From assembly GCF_021606685.1 (NCBI RefSeq), contig NZ_WKCB01000002.1, positions 124,001-188,000 on the forward strand: DNA of 64,000 bases, in the 5' to 3' direction. This document shows, piece after piece, positions 1 to 7,630 of the stretch (its first letter is position 1; each line of letters opens with the position of its first letter). This DNA comes from Pseudomonas syringae. GTDB taxonomy: Bacteria; Pseudomonadota; Gammaproteobacteria; Pseudomonadales; Pseudomonadaceae. A model generated the notes under the pieces. The model saw nothing but the letters and a program-made list of their open reading frames with translations, searched no databases and had not been told where the DNA came from. The position numbers and the translations under genes are program-made.

Positions 1-287
1 CCGTTGAGGCTGACGTGCAGCGGCGGTGCGTCAAAAAACGTGTTGTGCTCGGCCATGGCCTGCACTGCCTGGGCGTGCTCGGCGCCGATCAGCGTTTGCA
101 GCGGCTGGCCGAGCAGCGTCTCTGGCGCATGGCCAAACAAGGTGCCGACGTTGGCGCTGATCTGGACGATATTCAGCTCAGGCTCGGACAGCGTCAGCAG
201 TACACCGTGGGGCTGAATCGCCCCCGGGAAACGGATGGGCTCGTCAGCACAGTTGGCAAGCAGCTCTTCAAAATCTTCGGGTTTCAT
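1..287 (-). CDS. bphP: Bacteriophytochrome photoreceptor histidine kinase (N-terminal fragment)
   Basis: Only the first 95 or so codons lie in the window; the gene continues beyond position 1. The visible part is the phytochrome PAS domain. It has the N-terminal Cys13 expected to bind biliverdin and the IQPHG motif at residues 24-28. An AGGAGGT ribosome site sits 6 bases before the ATG. The start overlaps the stop of the heme oxygenase gene as ATGA, so the two are translationally coupled. The known role of the family is red/far-red sensing with histidine kinase output. The kinase half is not visible, so domain order beyond the PAS is inferred from the family. Confidence 0.9.
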   Translation of the reverse strand, partial: MKPEDFEELLANCADEPIRFPGAIQPHGVLLTLSEPELNIVQISANVGTLFGHAPETLLGQPLQTLIGAEHAQAVQAMAEHNTFFDAPPLHVSLN

Positions 288-898
288 AGCAGTACCTCCT
301 GGCTGTCGAGCCATTGCTCAAAGCAGCTGAATGTCGAACGGGCAGCCTCCACCGCTTGCTGTCTGGCGAGGGTGTCCAGCGGCATGCTGCCCAGGTAATC
401 GAGAAAGTCCTTCCAGCGCCGACCGGTTTCGGCACCGTACACATTGAGGAACGCACCGCCGTTGTCGGCGTTAATGCCTAGGCGCTGAGCCATTTCCCGA
501 CGCAGCACCTGGCCACCCAAGGTCGCGCCCTCCAGCACATACAAGGTGCCGAGGCAGGCTGCGGGGGTGTCAAGGGACGGCAGGTGGGCACAGCGGGGCA
601 GGGCATGGATGGCGGACGCTGTCAGGCCAAGGGCGTGGAGGTCACTCAGCAGCGTGGGAGTTTTCACCCGCAGTGCCTGGTCGAATCCATCGGGGATCAA
701 GCCACTGTCGTACAGCGCCTCTTCCATGGGTTGATAAAACCCGTAGTAAGCCTGGAGCAAGCGCTGGTAGCCAGCGGCATCCAGGTGCTCAGAGAAAAAC
801 GGCAGGCGTTTTTCCAGCGCGACGTGCAGCAGGGCAGTGCCTGTGCGCAACGCTTCCAGCAAGGAGGGCGCACCAACATCAGAGGCCTGTAAATGCAT
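284..898 (-). CDS. bphO: Biliverdin-producing heme oxygenase
   Basis: A 204-residue soluble protein of the bacterial heme oxygenase family. It would open heme to biliverdin, iron and CO, supplying the chromophore of the phytochrome encoded directly downstream. His25 in the LLHVALEK segment fits the proximal heme ligand, and LEGATLGG near residue 122 is the distal-helix glycine motif. The stop overlaps the bphP start by 4 bases (ATGA). The 195-base gap to the upstream response regulator could hold a promoter. Alternative: a general iron-acquisition heme oxygenase, which is less likely given the coupling to bphP. Confidence 0.92.
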   Translation of the reverse strand: MHLQASDVGAPSLLEALRTGTALLHVALEKRLPFFSEHLDAAGYQRLLQAYYGFYQPMEEALYDSGLIPDGFDQALRVKTPTLLSDLHALGLTASAIHALPRCAHLPSLDTPAACLGTLYVLEGATLGGQVLRREMAQRLGINADNGGAFLNVYGAETGRRWKDFLDYLGSMPLDTLARQQAVEAARSTFSCFEQWLDSQEVLL

Positions 899-1093
899 TC
901 AGTGAGCTCGAACTGTGGGCCTTGCGACCATGAATGACGCTGATTAAACGGGCGACAATTCTACACAACTCGTGGCCGTCAGCTTAGCGCCAAGGCGATT
1001 ATGCTGACCGGTGGATCAGAAAAGTCGCTCCTTGCCTTCGTAATGACCGCCGTCAGTGTACCTAAGTTCGGGAAAAGTGATATCGCCGCGCTA

Positions 1094-1474
1094 TCAATGC
1101 ATCGATGAGCCCTGCTGGGTCAGTGCAGTTTGTACGCACGCTATCAAATGCTCGGTGCTCCACGGTTTGGGCAGGAACCGTACGGAACCGCCCAACTGCT
1201 GTGCCATCCTCGCATTGCCGGAAGTCAGCAGTACCGGCACCGTCGGCCAGCGATGGGCCACCACCCGGCTCAAGTCATAACCATTGAGCAACCCTGGCAT
1301 CTGGATATCGCTGACAATCAGGTCCACCGGATCATCGCCGCGCTCCAGGTAAATCATCCCTTCATCCGCCGACGGGAACGATGTCACCACCGCCCCGAAA
1401 TCTTCCAGCACATCCACCATCAACGAGCGAATGATCTCGTCGTCTTCCAATACCAAAATCGATGGCTGAGCCAT
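1094..1474 (-). CDS. Single-domain response regulator next to bphO-bphP
   Basis: A 126-residue stand-alone receiver domain with no output domain. The acidic pocket is at residues 10-12 (EDD), the phosphoacceptor is Asp56 in SDIQMPG, the switch Thr/Ser is at 84-85 and the conserved Lys is 103 (LPKP). The reading frame stays open upstream, but TAAGGA before this ATG and the alignment of the receiver fold set the start here. By position it is the likely phosphotransfer partner of the phytochrome kinase. That pairing is inference from neighbourhood. Confidence 0.85.
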   Translation of the reverse strand: MAQPSILVLEDDEIIRSLMVDVLEDFGAVVTSFPSADEGMIYLERGDDPVDLIVSDIQMPGLLNGYDLSRVVAHRWPTVPVLLTSGNARMAQQLGGSVRFLPKPWSTEHLIACVQTALTQQGSSMH

Positions 1475-1655
1475 GATCCTTACTCCACCATCAGGGTTCA
1501 GTAAGGTGGAGTGGGGCAGACCCGGATAGGTTCGATTGGATGTTTCCCGGGCGATGGGTGGTCGTTTTAGAGCGGTTGCAGTGCTGTTCACCGTGGCGGC
1601 ACGTGAGGGCTGATGCAGGCATAATTGGCCACCGTTGCCCGATGTGGAGCCCTTG

Positions 1656-2030
1656 ATGAAATACGCCGTGTTCGCCCTCGCCCTGATCCTCAACACCGGC
1701 TCGGCCTTCGCCGCCGGCGATGCGGATGCGGGCGGCAAGCTCTTCAGCAAAACCTGCGGCGGTTGCCACAGCGTCGGCGAGGGTGCACGTGGTGGCTTTG
1801 GCCCTGAACTCAACGGCATCATCGGGCGACCGGCCGGCACCACCACCGATTACCAGTATTCCGACGCGATGAAAAACTCCGGCGTGGTCTGGACCCGCGA
1901 CAAGCTCGCCGCCTATATAGAAGCACCGAAAAAGGTGGTGAGCGGCACGCGGATGATTTTCTGGGGCATCAGTGACCCGGAGAAGATCGACAATATCCTG
2001 GCGTACCTCGAAACCTTCCAGCCCAAATAA
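1656..2030 (+). CDS. Periplasmic class I c-type cytochrome
   Basis: A 124-residue protein with a Sec signal peptide ending at about SAFA, then a single heme site CGGCH and a probable axial Met in GTRMIF. Size and motif spacing resemble the cytochrome c2/c550 group, soluble electron carriers of the periplasm. The start chosen is the ATG that begins the signal peptide; a longer frame begins 21 bases upstream but adds non-signal residues. The stop abuts, with no gap, the stop of the convergent sulfatase gene. Confidence 0.88.
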   Translation: MKYAVFALALILNTGSAFAAGDADAGGKLFSKTCGGCHSVGEGARGGFGPELNGIIGRPAGTTTDYQYSDAMKNSGVVWTRDKLAAYIEAPKKVVSGTRMIFWGISDPEKIDNILAYLETFQPK

Positions 2031-4064
2031 TCACTCCCGCACATTGCGAAACAGCATCAGCCGCGCGCTCTCATGCAGCCCCCGCGTCAGCCCCTGCAAG
2101 CGCTGAAACTCCTCGGGATGCTGCGCGGCCACATCCTCGCGCGGCCTCGGCGACGCCAGGTCGTGCAGGGTCGGCGAGCTGCCGTCGTGGTGCATCTGCA
2201 GCAGAAAGTCCTGGGTCACGCCGCCGATGATCGGAAAGCTGCCTTCGCGCAATACCAGCGGCACCACGCGCTCGCCTTCCGGCGCCGGTTGCTGGATATC
2301 CCGGCCCATGGCGCCATTGGAAAAGGGCACGCCCGCCATGCCCGCGACCGTGGGCAGCAAGTCTGCCAGGCCTACAGCCTCCTCGATCACGCGATGCGAC
2401 AGGCCGGGAGCGTGGATCAGCAGCGGCACGTTGTTGCTTTCCAGGCCCAGTTGCTCGAAGGCTGGCGCCATATGCGGGATCTGGCTGATGCGCGTGTTGT
2501 GGTCGCCGAAGAACACAAAAATGCTGTTGTCGTAATAACCGCCGGCCTTGGCGATTTGCATCAGGCGGCCGATGTTGTAGTCCAGCAGGCGCACCGCCTG
2601 GTATTGCTCGACGCTGCGCGAACCGGCGGCCTGGGCTTGCGCCAGCGTCACATCGTTTACCTGGAAACCATCGTTGAGTGCGGGGATGGTGAACGGGCGA
2701 TGGTTACCGGCAGTTTGCACGTAGGCGAAGAAGGGTTGGTCTTTGGGCACTTGGCGCAGCAGCGCGTCACTTTCCTTGAACAGATCCAGGTCCGAAATGC
2801 CCCACACGTCTACCCGTGGTGAGCGCCAGTGGCTTTCGTCATAAAGCTGCACGCCGTCGATGCTCTGGCGGATCAGCGCGTTGATGTTCGCCCAACCGGC
2901 GTTGCCGCCGATCATGTAGAACTTCTGGTAGCCCTCGAACGCATTGATCACCGTGTGCTGGCGCGTAATCAGCGGGTTGCGCGTGGCCGTTTCCTGGCGG
3001 GTGACATCCGGTACGCCGGTGATGCTGGCCCATACGGTTTTGGCCGTACCGGTAACGGGCACATAGAAGTGTTTGAAAAACCAGCTTTGCTTGGCCAGTG
3101 CGTCCAGGTTGGGTGTGGGGTTGAGCGGGTTGCCGTAGGCGCCGACGGCACTGGTGCCGAGGGATTCGAGCATCACGAAAATCACATTGGGCGGGCGCTC
3201 TGCGGTTAGCCGATAAGGCTGCACGCCTTGGTCGCGGGTGAAGTTCAACCGCTGCGCATCGGGCTGATCGACACCCAGGTACGTAGCGATTTGCGCGTAG
3301 TGCTCGCGCACCTGGGCCTCATCGAACTGTGCCTGCCCGACCTTGAGCGTGTCATACAAAAACAGCACCGGGTTCAGGCCCACGGCGGCCACCTGGCTGT
3401 TGCCGGAAAAGTACGCATCGCTCCAGCGCAGCGGCACCGGGTTTTCCAGGTTGAGGTGGGCGACGCGACCGAGCAGGGCAAGCAATACGGCGACGCTGCC
3501 GATCAGCGCAACCGTGACCAGCGAGCCTGCGCCGATGGGTTTGCGCGCGCGATCCAGGGTCAGCCGCTCCAGGCAGATCAACGCCCACACCCACAGCGTC
3601 ACCGCTGCCAGCCAGCAGGCAGTTATCCACAGCACCGGGTAGGTTTCCCACACCATCTGTTGTGAAATCTGCGCGTCTTGCAGGTAACGCAGCACCGTCG
3701 CATTGATGCGCACGCCGAGGTATGCGTAGTGGCCAAAGTCGATGATATACACCAGGCCGACCACGCCCAGCGCTACCAGCAGATAACCCCGTGCCAGCCA
3801 ACGCAGGGCCGGCAACGTGATGAGGTTCCAGCGCGGCAACCACGCCAGCACCGCCAGCGGCAGCAGGAGCAACACCGCCAGGCGCAGGTCGAAACGCAGG
3901 CCGATGCCCAGGGTTTCCAGCAGCGCGGGTGTGTTGACGTCCAGGCCGGAAAACCCCAGCACGAACACCAGCCGCAATGCTGCCAGCAAGGCAAACACCA
4001 ACCCGATTGTGCCCACGCCGTAGCGCAGGCGGCGTGATTGCAACGCACCCATCATCGTCCCCAT
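2031..4064 (-). CDS. LTA synthase-like membrane sulfatase-fold transferase
   Basis: A 677-residue protein with about five N-terminal membrane helices (to about residue 215) and a large periplasmic sulfatase-fold domain. Visible motifs are FVMLESLG at the domain start, TGTAKT with the candidate nucleophilic Thr, AGNHRPF, and FFGDHN with metal ligands Asp/His. This is the architecture of LtaS and of phosphoglycerol or phosphoethanolamine transferases. The substrate in a Gram-negative cell is unknown, with glucans or lipid A-linked sugars as candidates. It is the last gene of a five-gene minus-strand run; the gap to the upstream membrane-protein gene carries half of a REP palindrome. It is convergent with the cytochrome c gene. 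Confidence 0.85.
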   Translation of the reverse strand: MGTMMGALQSRRLRYGVGTIGLVFALLAALRLVFVLGFSGLDVNTPALLETLGIGLRFDLRLAVLLLLPLAVLAWLPRWNLITLPALRWLARGYLLVALGVVGLVYIIDFGHYAYLGVRINATVLRYLQDAQISQQMVWETYPVLWITACWLAAVTLWVWALICLERLTLDRARKPIGAGSLVTVALIGSVAVLLALLGRVAHLNLENPVPLRWSDAYFSGNSQVAAVGLNPVLFLYDTLKVGQAQFDEAQVREHYAQIATYLGVDQPDAQRLNFTRDQGVQPYRLTAERPPNVIFVMLESLGTSAVGAYGNPLNPTPNLDALAKQSWFFKHFYVPVTGTAKTVWASITGVPDVTRQETATRNPLITRQHTVINAFEGYQKFYMIGGNAGWANINALIRQSIDGVQLYDESHWRSPRVDVWGISDLDLFKESDALLRQVPKDQPFFAYVQTAGNHRPFTIPALNDGFQVNDVTLAQAQAAGSRSVEQYQAVRLLDYNIGRLMQIAKAGGYYDNSIFVFFGDHNTRISQIPHMAPAFEQLGLESNNVPLLIHAPGLSHRVIEEAVGLADLLPTVAGMAGVPFSNGAMGRDIQQPAPEGERVVPLVLREGSFPIIGGVTQDFLLQMHHDGSSPTLHDLASPRPREDVAAQHPEEFQRLQGLTRGLHESARLMLFRNVRE

Positions 4065-4087
4065 TCTTCAAAACACCACGCATCTAA

Positions 4088-4176
4088 TGTGGGAGGGGGC
4101 TTGCCCCCGATTACGGTCTGTCAGCCTCTGAAGTGTTGCCTGGCTGCTCGCCATCGGGAGCAAGCCCCCTCCCACA
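4088..4176. repeat. REP palindrome pair (BIME-like)
   Basis: Two inverted copies of a REP unit. The left arm begins TGTGGGAGGGGGCTTGCCCC and the right arm ends CAAGCCCCCTCCCACA, with a variable spacer between. The right copy lies inside the 3' end of the small membrane-protein gene, and the rest sits before the sulfatase gene. Confidence 0.9.
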
Positions 4177-4732
4177 AGTTCAATTGCATTAATCCTGCGA
4201 CCACGCAGTAACCCGTCAGCAGCGGGTCGACCAAGTAGTCCCAATAGTTCTCCGAAGCCTTCAGGCGCAACGCGAACGCCAAGGTGCCCCCCGCCAACAT
4301 CCACACCGCCAGGGCATTGCGCAGCCACAGCAGCATCAGCGCCGCAGCGCCCACCAGCACAATCATCGGTCGTGGGTTGAAGCCCCAGCGGTAGGGGTCG
4401 ACATACGTCAGGCCCATCGCCGCCGGGTACAGCACCAGGCTCAGCAGGCCAAACAGCAGCAACAGCTGCACTTGATGTCGGCGCTCGAGCGGTTGCACCA
4501 CCCCCAACCGACACAGCCCTACCCAGGCCAATAACACCAAGGTGCTGATGGCCAGGTCATCGGTAAAACTGCGTACATACGCCGCCAACGGCAGTTCACT
4601 GACCGGTATGAAGCTCACCGCCACCAGCACCGGCAGCAACCACGGCCGCCATGGCGCGGTAAAACGCAACGCGCAGAGCGTCACAAACCCCAGCAGTACA
4701 AAACTCAAATGGGCCTGCCATTCGGAAAACAT
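4121..4732 (-). CDS. Small polytopic membrane protein, unknown function
   Basis: About 203 residues with five to six hydrophobic helices and no recognised domain. It is coupled to the sialidase-like gene: the upstream TGA and this ATG share a base (TGATG). A GTG one codon earlier is an alternative start. The last roughly 16 residues (WEGACSRWRAARQHFRG) are encoded by a REP element, so the natural C-terminus was probably replaced when the repeat inserted. Conserved linkage with the sialidase-like and LtaS-like proteins suggests a role in envelope polymer handling, but this is inference. Confidence 0.75.
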   Translation of the reverse strand: MFSEWQAHLSFVLLGFVTLCALRFTAPWRPWLLPVLVAVSFIPVSELPLAAYVRSFTDDLAISTLVLLAWVGLCRLGVVQPLERRHQVQLLLLFGLLSLVLYPAAMGLTYVDPYRWGFNPRPMIVLVGAAALMLLWLRNALAVWMLAGGTLAFALRLKASENYWDYLVDPLLTGYCVVAGLMQLNLWEGACSRWRAARQHFRG

Positions 4733-6000
4733 CACAGACGCTCCGCCAGCCAGGCTTCGTTGAAGCTGACATGTTTGATAAAGGTGTTATTCCACGAGTA
4801 CACCAGTTGGTAGGTGCCGTCCGGGCTGCGGCTGAAATACGGGTACTCGTACTCAAAATCACAGCCATGGGGCTTGCACACGCGGTAGTCGAGGCTGCTG
4901 AGAAAGCCTTGCTCCAGCGGTAAACGTTTGGCCCCGCTGGACGCGCGAAAGCCTTCGCCGATGATCTCTTTATAGGCCTCGGGGGTGAACGGTTGGCCGA
5001 GCGGGTCCGGCGACTCATCCAGTTGCACCACCGTGCGCCATTGGCTGAGTTGAGCGTCGGTGCCATACAGGCTGAGCTTGAAGCGCCCGTCCTGCAGGTC
5101 ATTGAGGGCCACCAGCAAACCATCGTCCACCGTGCCCACCGCCGCCAGCGATGAATTGGGATTGGCCGGTTCCAGCGGGTACGGCTCGCTCCAGGTTTGC
5201 CCGGCGTCCTCGGTGCGGCTGGCCAGCACCCGGTGATAGGTGTTGCCGGCGTAGCGCAGCATGGCCACGGCGCGCTGGCCGTCCAGCGGCACAATGGTCG
5301 GTTGCAGGGCGTTTTTGCCCCGGCTGATGCGGAATTTGTCGATCACCGCGCCGTCGGCGTTCAAATACAGGTATTCGGCAAACTTGCCCATGAACTCGTG
5401 GTACACCGGCAGGCCGATGGAGCCGTCGGCGTGGAATACCGGGGCTGCGCGCACCAACGTACTGATGTTGAAAAACGGCGACGTCACCAGTTGCCTTGGC
5501 GGCGACCAACTGGCGCCGAGGTCTTCAGACACCACCGCATTGATCGCACTGGTCGCCCAGCCACCCACCGACACCGACACGTAAAACATCCACAGGCGTT
5601 TATCCGGCGCCAGGGCGATCACCGGGTTGCCCAGCTTGCGGATGTAGCGCCGGGTGCCGTCGCGGGTGCTTTCCCGCGTGGCCAGTACCTGCTCTGGGCC
5701 CCATTCGCCGCTGCTCGCATCAAAGCGTGCGGTGCGCACCTGCACATCGGCCGCGCCTTCGCGGGAACCGGCGAACCACACGGCCATCAGGTCGCCGCCG
5801 GGCAGTGCGGTGACGGACGAGGAGTGCACAAAGTCAGTCAGTTGGGTGGACACGAACCGGCTGGTGTACTGCGCCGGCGCCGGGACTTTTTCGGTATTCG
5901 GGCTGGCCTGGGCAAACGGCGCCAGCACGTGGGGCGGATGGCTTAGCCAGGCAGCGAAAAATACCGCCAGCAGGCTGCAGATCAATAAGGCACGGCGCAT
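4732..6000 (-). CDS. Sialidase-like (BNR repeat) secreted or anchored protein
   Basis: 422 residues: an N-terminal hydrophobic signal or anchor (about 1-20), then a six-bladed propeller-type sequence with Asp-box repeats such as SEDLGASW and TEDAGQTW. This is the exo-alpha-sialidase/neuraminidase-like superfamily. True sialidase activity cannot be assumed, since the catalytic Arg triad was not verified. It follows the cytochrome b561 gene by 8 bases and overlaps the next membrane-protein gene, so it sits inside one apparent operon. Confidence 0.8.
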   Translation of the reverse strand: MRRALLICSLLAVFFAAWLSHPPHVLAPFAQASPNTEKVPAPAQYTSRFVSTQLTDFVHSSSVTALPGGDLMAVWFAGSREGAADVQVRTARFDASSGEWGPEQVLATRESTRDGTRRYIRKLGNPVIALAPDKRLWMFYVSVSVGGWATSAINAVVSEDLGASWSPPRQLVTSPFFNISTLVRAAPVFHADGSIGLPVYHEFMGKFAEYLYLNADGAVIDKFRISRGKNALQPTIVPLDGQRAVAMLRYAGNTYHRVLASRTEDAGQTWSEPYPLEPANPNSSLAAVGTVDDGLLVALNDLQDGRFKLSLYGTDAQLSQWRTVVQLDESPDPLGQPFTPEAYKEIIGEGFRASSGAKRLPLEQGFLSSLDYRVCKPHGCDFEYEYPYFSRSPDGTYQLVYSWNNTFIKHVSFNEAWLAERL

Positions 6001-6008
6001 AGGAAACC

Positions 6009-6554
6009 TTACGGCGCACGCTCATCCGGCAGACGCTTCCTGCGACCGGTGAGCATGGATAACGGCAGGTTGTCCCGCACCTGGATACTTTCAAACACGG
6101 CGGCCAGCACATGCACGCAGACAAGGGCCAGCAACACATCGGCGGCCGTTTCGTGGATTTGCAGTGGCCAGTCGGCGCCCCACAGGGCATCGACCTCCTG
6201 CATCAGGAAGCCGCTGATGCCGATGACGAGCAGCGCCAGCAACATCAACAGCATCACCAGCGCGCCAATCGGAGAATGGCCCAGACGGTGTTGCGGCCTA
6301 CCGTTGAGCAGCGACCGTACGTGGGCACTGAGCCTGTTTGGCGTAGGCCAAAAGTCCGCCCAGCGCGCGCTGCGCGGCCCGACAAACCCCCACACCACCC
6401 GTACCGGCAGCCAGGCCATGGCGTAGTAGCCCAGCCAGACATGCCAGTCGTCGCCCGCTTCATTAAAGAAGTAATTGGCGACAAAGACCCCGGCGATGGA
6501 CACGTGAAACAGCCTCACCAACGGGTCCCACAGACGCAGGGGTTGCCCTGGCAT
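6009..6554 (-). CDS. Cytochrome b561 family diheme membrane protein
   Basis: 181 residues with four transmembrane helices typical of the bacterial b561/Ni-hydrogenase cytochrome b family. Candidate heme-ligand histidines are RLFH near residue 17, DDWH near 38, LQIH near 133 and CVH near 147. It would move electrons across the inner membrane between quinol and a periplasmic acceptor. The start shares one base with the stop of the PepSY gene (TGATG). The pairing of PepSY and b561 proteins is common in proteobacteria. Confidence 0.88.
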   Translation of the reverse strand: MPGQPLRLWDPLVRLFHVSIAGVFVANYFFNEAGDDWHVWLGYYAMAWLPVRVVWGFVGPRSARWADFWPTPNRLSAHVRSLLNGRPQHRLGHSPIGALVMLLMLLALLVIGISGFLMQEVDALWGADWPLQIHETAADVLLALVCVHVLAAVFESIQVRDNLPLSMLTGRRKRLPDERAP

Positions 6555-6820
6555 CAGCCCTTGATCTCAGTCTTCACGGCCTTGCCGGTGACCGGGTCGT
6601 GGTAGATCTCGACCTTGCGCTTGTCTTTGTCGAAACCGTAGATCTCGTAGCAGTTGCCGTCCGTAACCTTGAACTTGCTGATCTCGTAGCCCTCGGCCGT
6701 GAGCTTGTCCTGGAAGGCTTTTTCGTCCTGCCATTGCGAGCGCTCGGCGGTGGTGCATTGCGGGCCGGCGAGGGCCAGGGGGCTGGCAACAATCAGGGAC
6801 AGCAGGAGAATTTTGCGCAT
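6554..6820 (-). CDS. Small periplasmic PepSY-domain protein
   Basis: 88 residues: a cleavable signal peptide (to about ALA at residue 17) and one PepSY domain containing GYEISKFKV, CYEIYGFD and HDPVTGK. Two Cys residues (in PQC and NCY) could form a disulfide. The start is the ATG that opens the signal peptide; a longer in-frame start lies 33 bases upstream. It is the first gene of the minus-strand run and divergent from the two-component system, a pairing often seen with QseBC-like systems. Confidence 0.85.
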   Translation of the reverse strand: MRKILLLSLIVASPLALAGPQCTTAERSQWQDEKAFQDKLTAEGYEISKFKVTDGNCYEIYGFDKDKRKVEIYHDPVTGKAVKTEIKG

Positions 6821-6864
6821 GGAAAAGCTCTCAGCAGTTGTGGGAGATTTCACAGTGCAAAACC

Positions 6865-6883
6865 AACCTTAGCGCAACCTTAG
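6865..6883. promoter_or_regulatory. Direct repeat AACCTTAG with 11-bp period, candidate response-regulator operator
   Basis: AACCTTAG occurs at 6865-6872 and again at 6876-6883, exactly one helical turn apart. It lies in the divergent region between the PepSY gene and the OmpR-family regulator. PmrA/QseB-type regulators are known to bind CTTAA-like half-sites repeated every 11 bases, so autoregulation and control of the divergent operon are plausible. Binding is inferred. Confidence 0.55.
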
Positions 6884-6967
6884 TTGGCAACGAGCCGTAA
6901 CATCTTTGGCGAAATCCCCGCGCCCAGAACCCGGCATGATGCCGCCGATTCCTACAGAGATTCTGTT

Positions 6968-7630
6968 ATGCGCTTACTCCTTGTCGAAGATGATCGAGCC
7001 CTCGGCCAAGGCATACGCGTGGCCCTGGGTGTTGAGGGTTACACCCTCGATTGGTTGCAAGATGGCGTCGCGGCCATGCATGCGCTGCGCACCGAAAACT
7101 TCGATCTGTTGCTGCTCGACCTTGGCCTGCCGCGCCTCGACGGCCTGGACCTGTTGCAGCAACTGCGTGCCGAGCAGCACGACCTGCCGGTGCTGATTCT
7201 CACCGCGCGTGACGGCACCGCCGAACGCATCGCCGGGCTGGACGCCGGCGCGGATGATTACCTGGTCAAACCCTTTGACGTCGAGGAACTCAAGGCCCGC
7301 GTGCGCGCCCTCTTGCGCCGCAGCCAGGGCCGCGCGCAGCCGCTGCTGGAGCACGCCGGCGTGAGCCTTGACCCGGCGACCCAGCAGGTGCGTTACCAGG
7401 ACACGGACATCATCGTCACCCCGATGGAATACCAACTGCTGCACCAACTGATGGTGCGCCCCGGCAAAGTGGTGACCCGCGAGCGGCTGTCACGCGCGCT
7501 GTACGGCTGGCAGGACCGGGTCGAGAGCAACACCCTGGAAGTGCTGATCCACAACCTGCGCAAAAAACTCAGCACCGAGCTGATCCGCACCGTGCGCGGC
7601 GTTGGCTATGTACTGGCGCTCAAACCATGA
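6968..7630 (+). CDS. OmpR-family response regulator, QseB/PmrA-like
   Basis: 220 residues. The receiver domain has acidic residues at 7-9, phosphoacceptor Asp51 in LLLDLGLP, Thr79 and Lys101 (VKPF). It is followed by a winged-helix DNA-binding domain with the typical YGW and RGVGYVL motifs. The start chosen is the ATG opening the receiver; the frame extends 28 codons upstream into the operator region. The gene overlaps the histidine kinase by ATGA. The likely targets are its own promoter and the divergent PepSY operon. Confidence 0.92.
   Translation: MRLLLVEDDRALGQGIRVALGVEGYTLDWLQDGVAAMHALRTENFDLLLLDLGLPRLDGLDLLQQLRAEQHDLPVLILTARDGTAERIAGLDAGADDYLVKPFDVEELKARVRALLRRSQGRAQPLLEHAGVSLDPATQQVRYQDTDIIVTPMEYQLLHQLMVRPGKVVTRERLSRALYGWQDRVESNTLEVLIHNLRKKLSTELIRTVRGVGYVLALKP

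Noticed and set aside
1475..1846. N-terminal extension of the receiver protein
   Set aside because: It overlaps the cytochrome c gene on the other strand and has no domain; the receiver starts at 1474 with a ribosome site.
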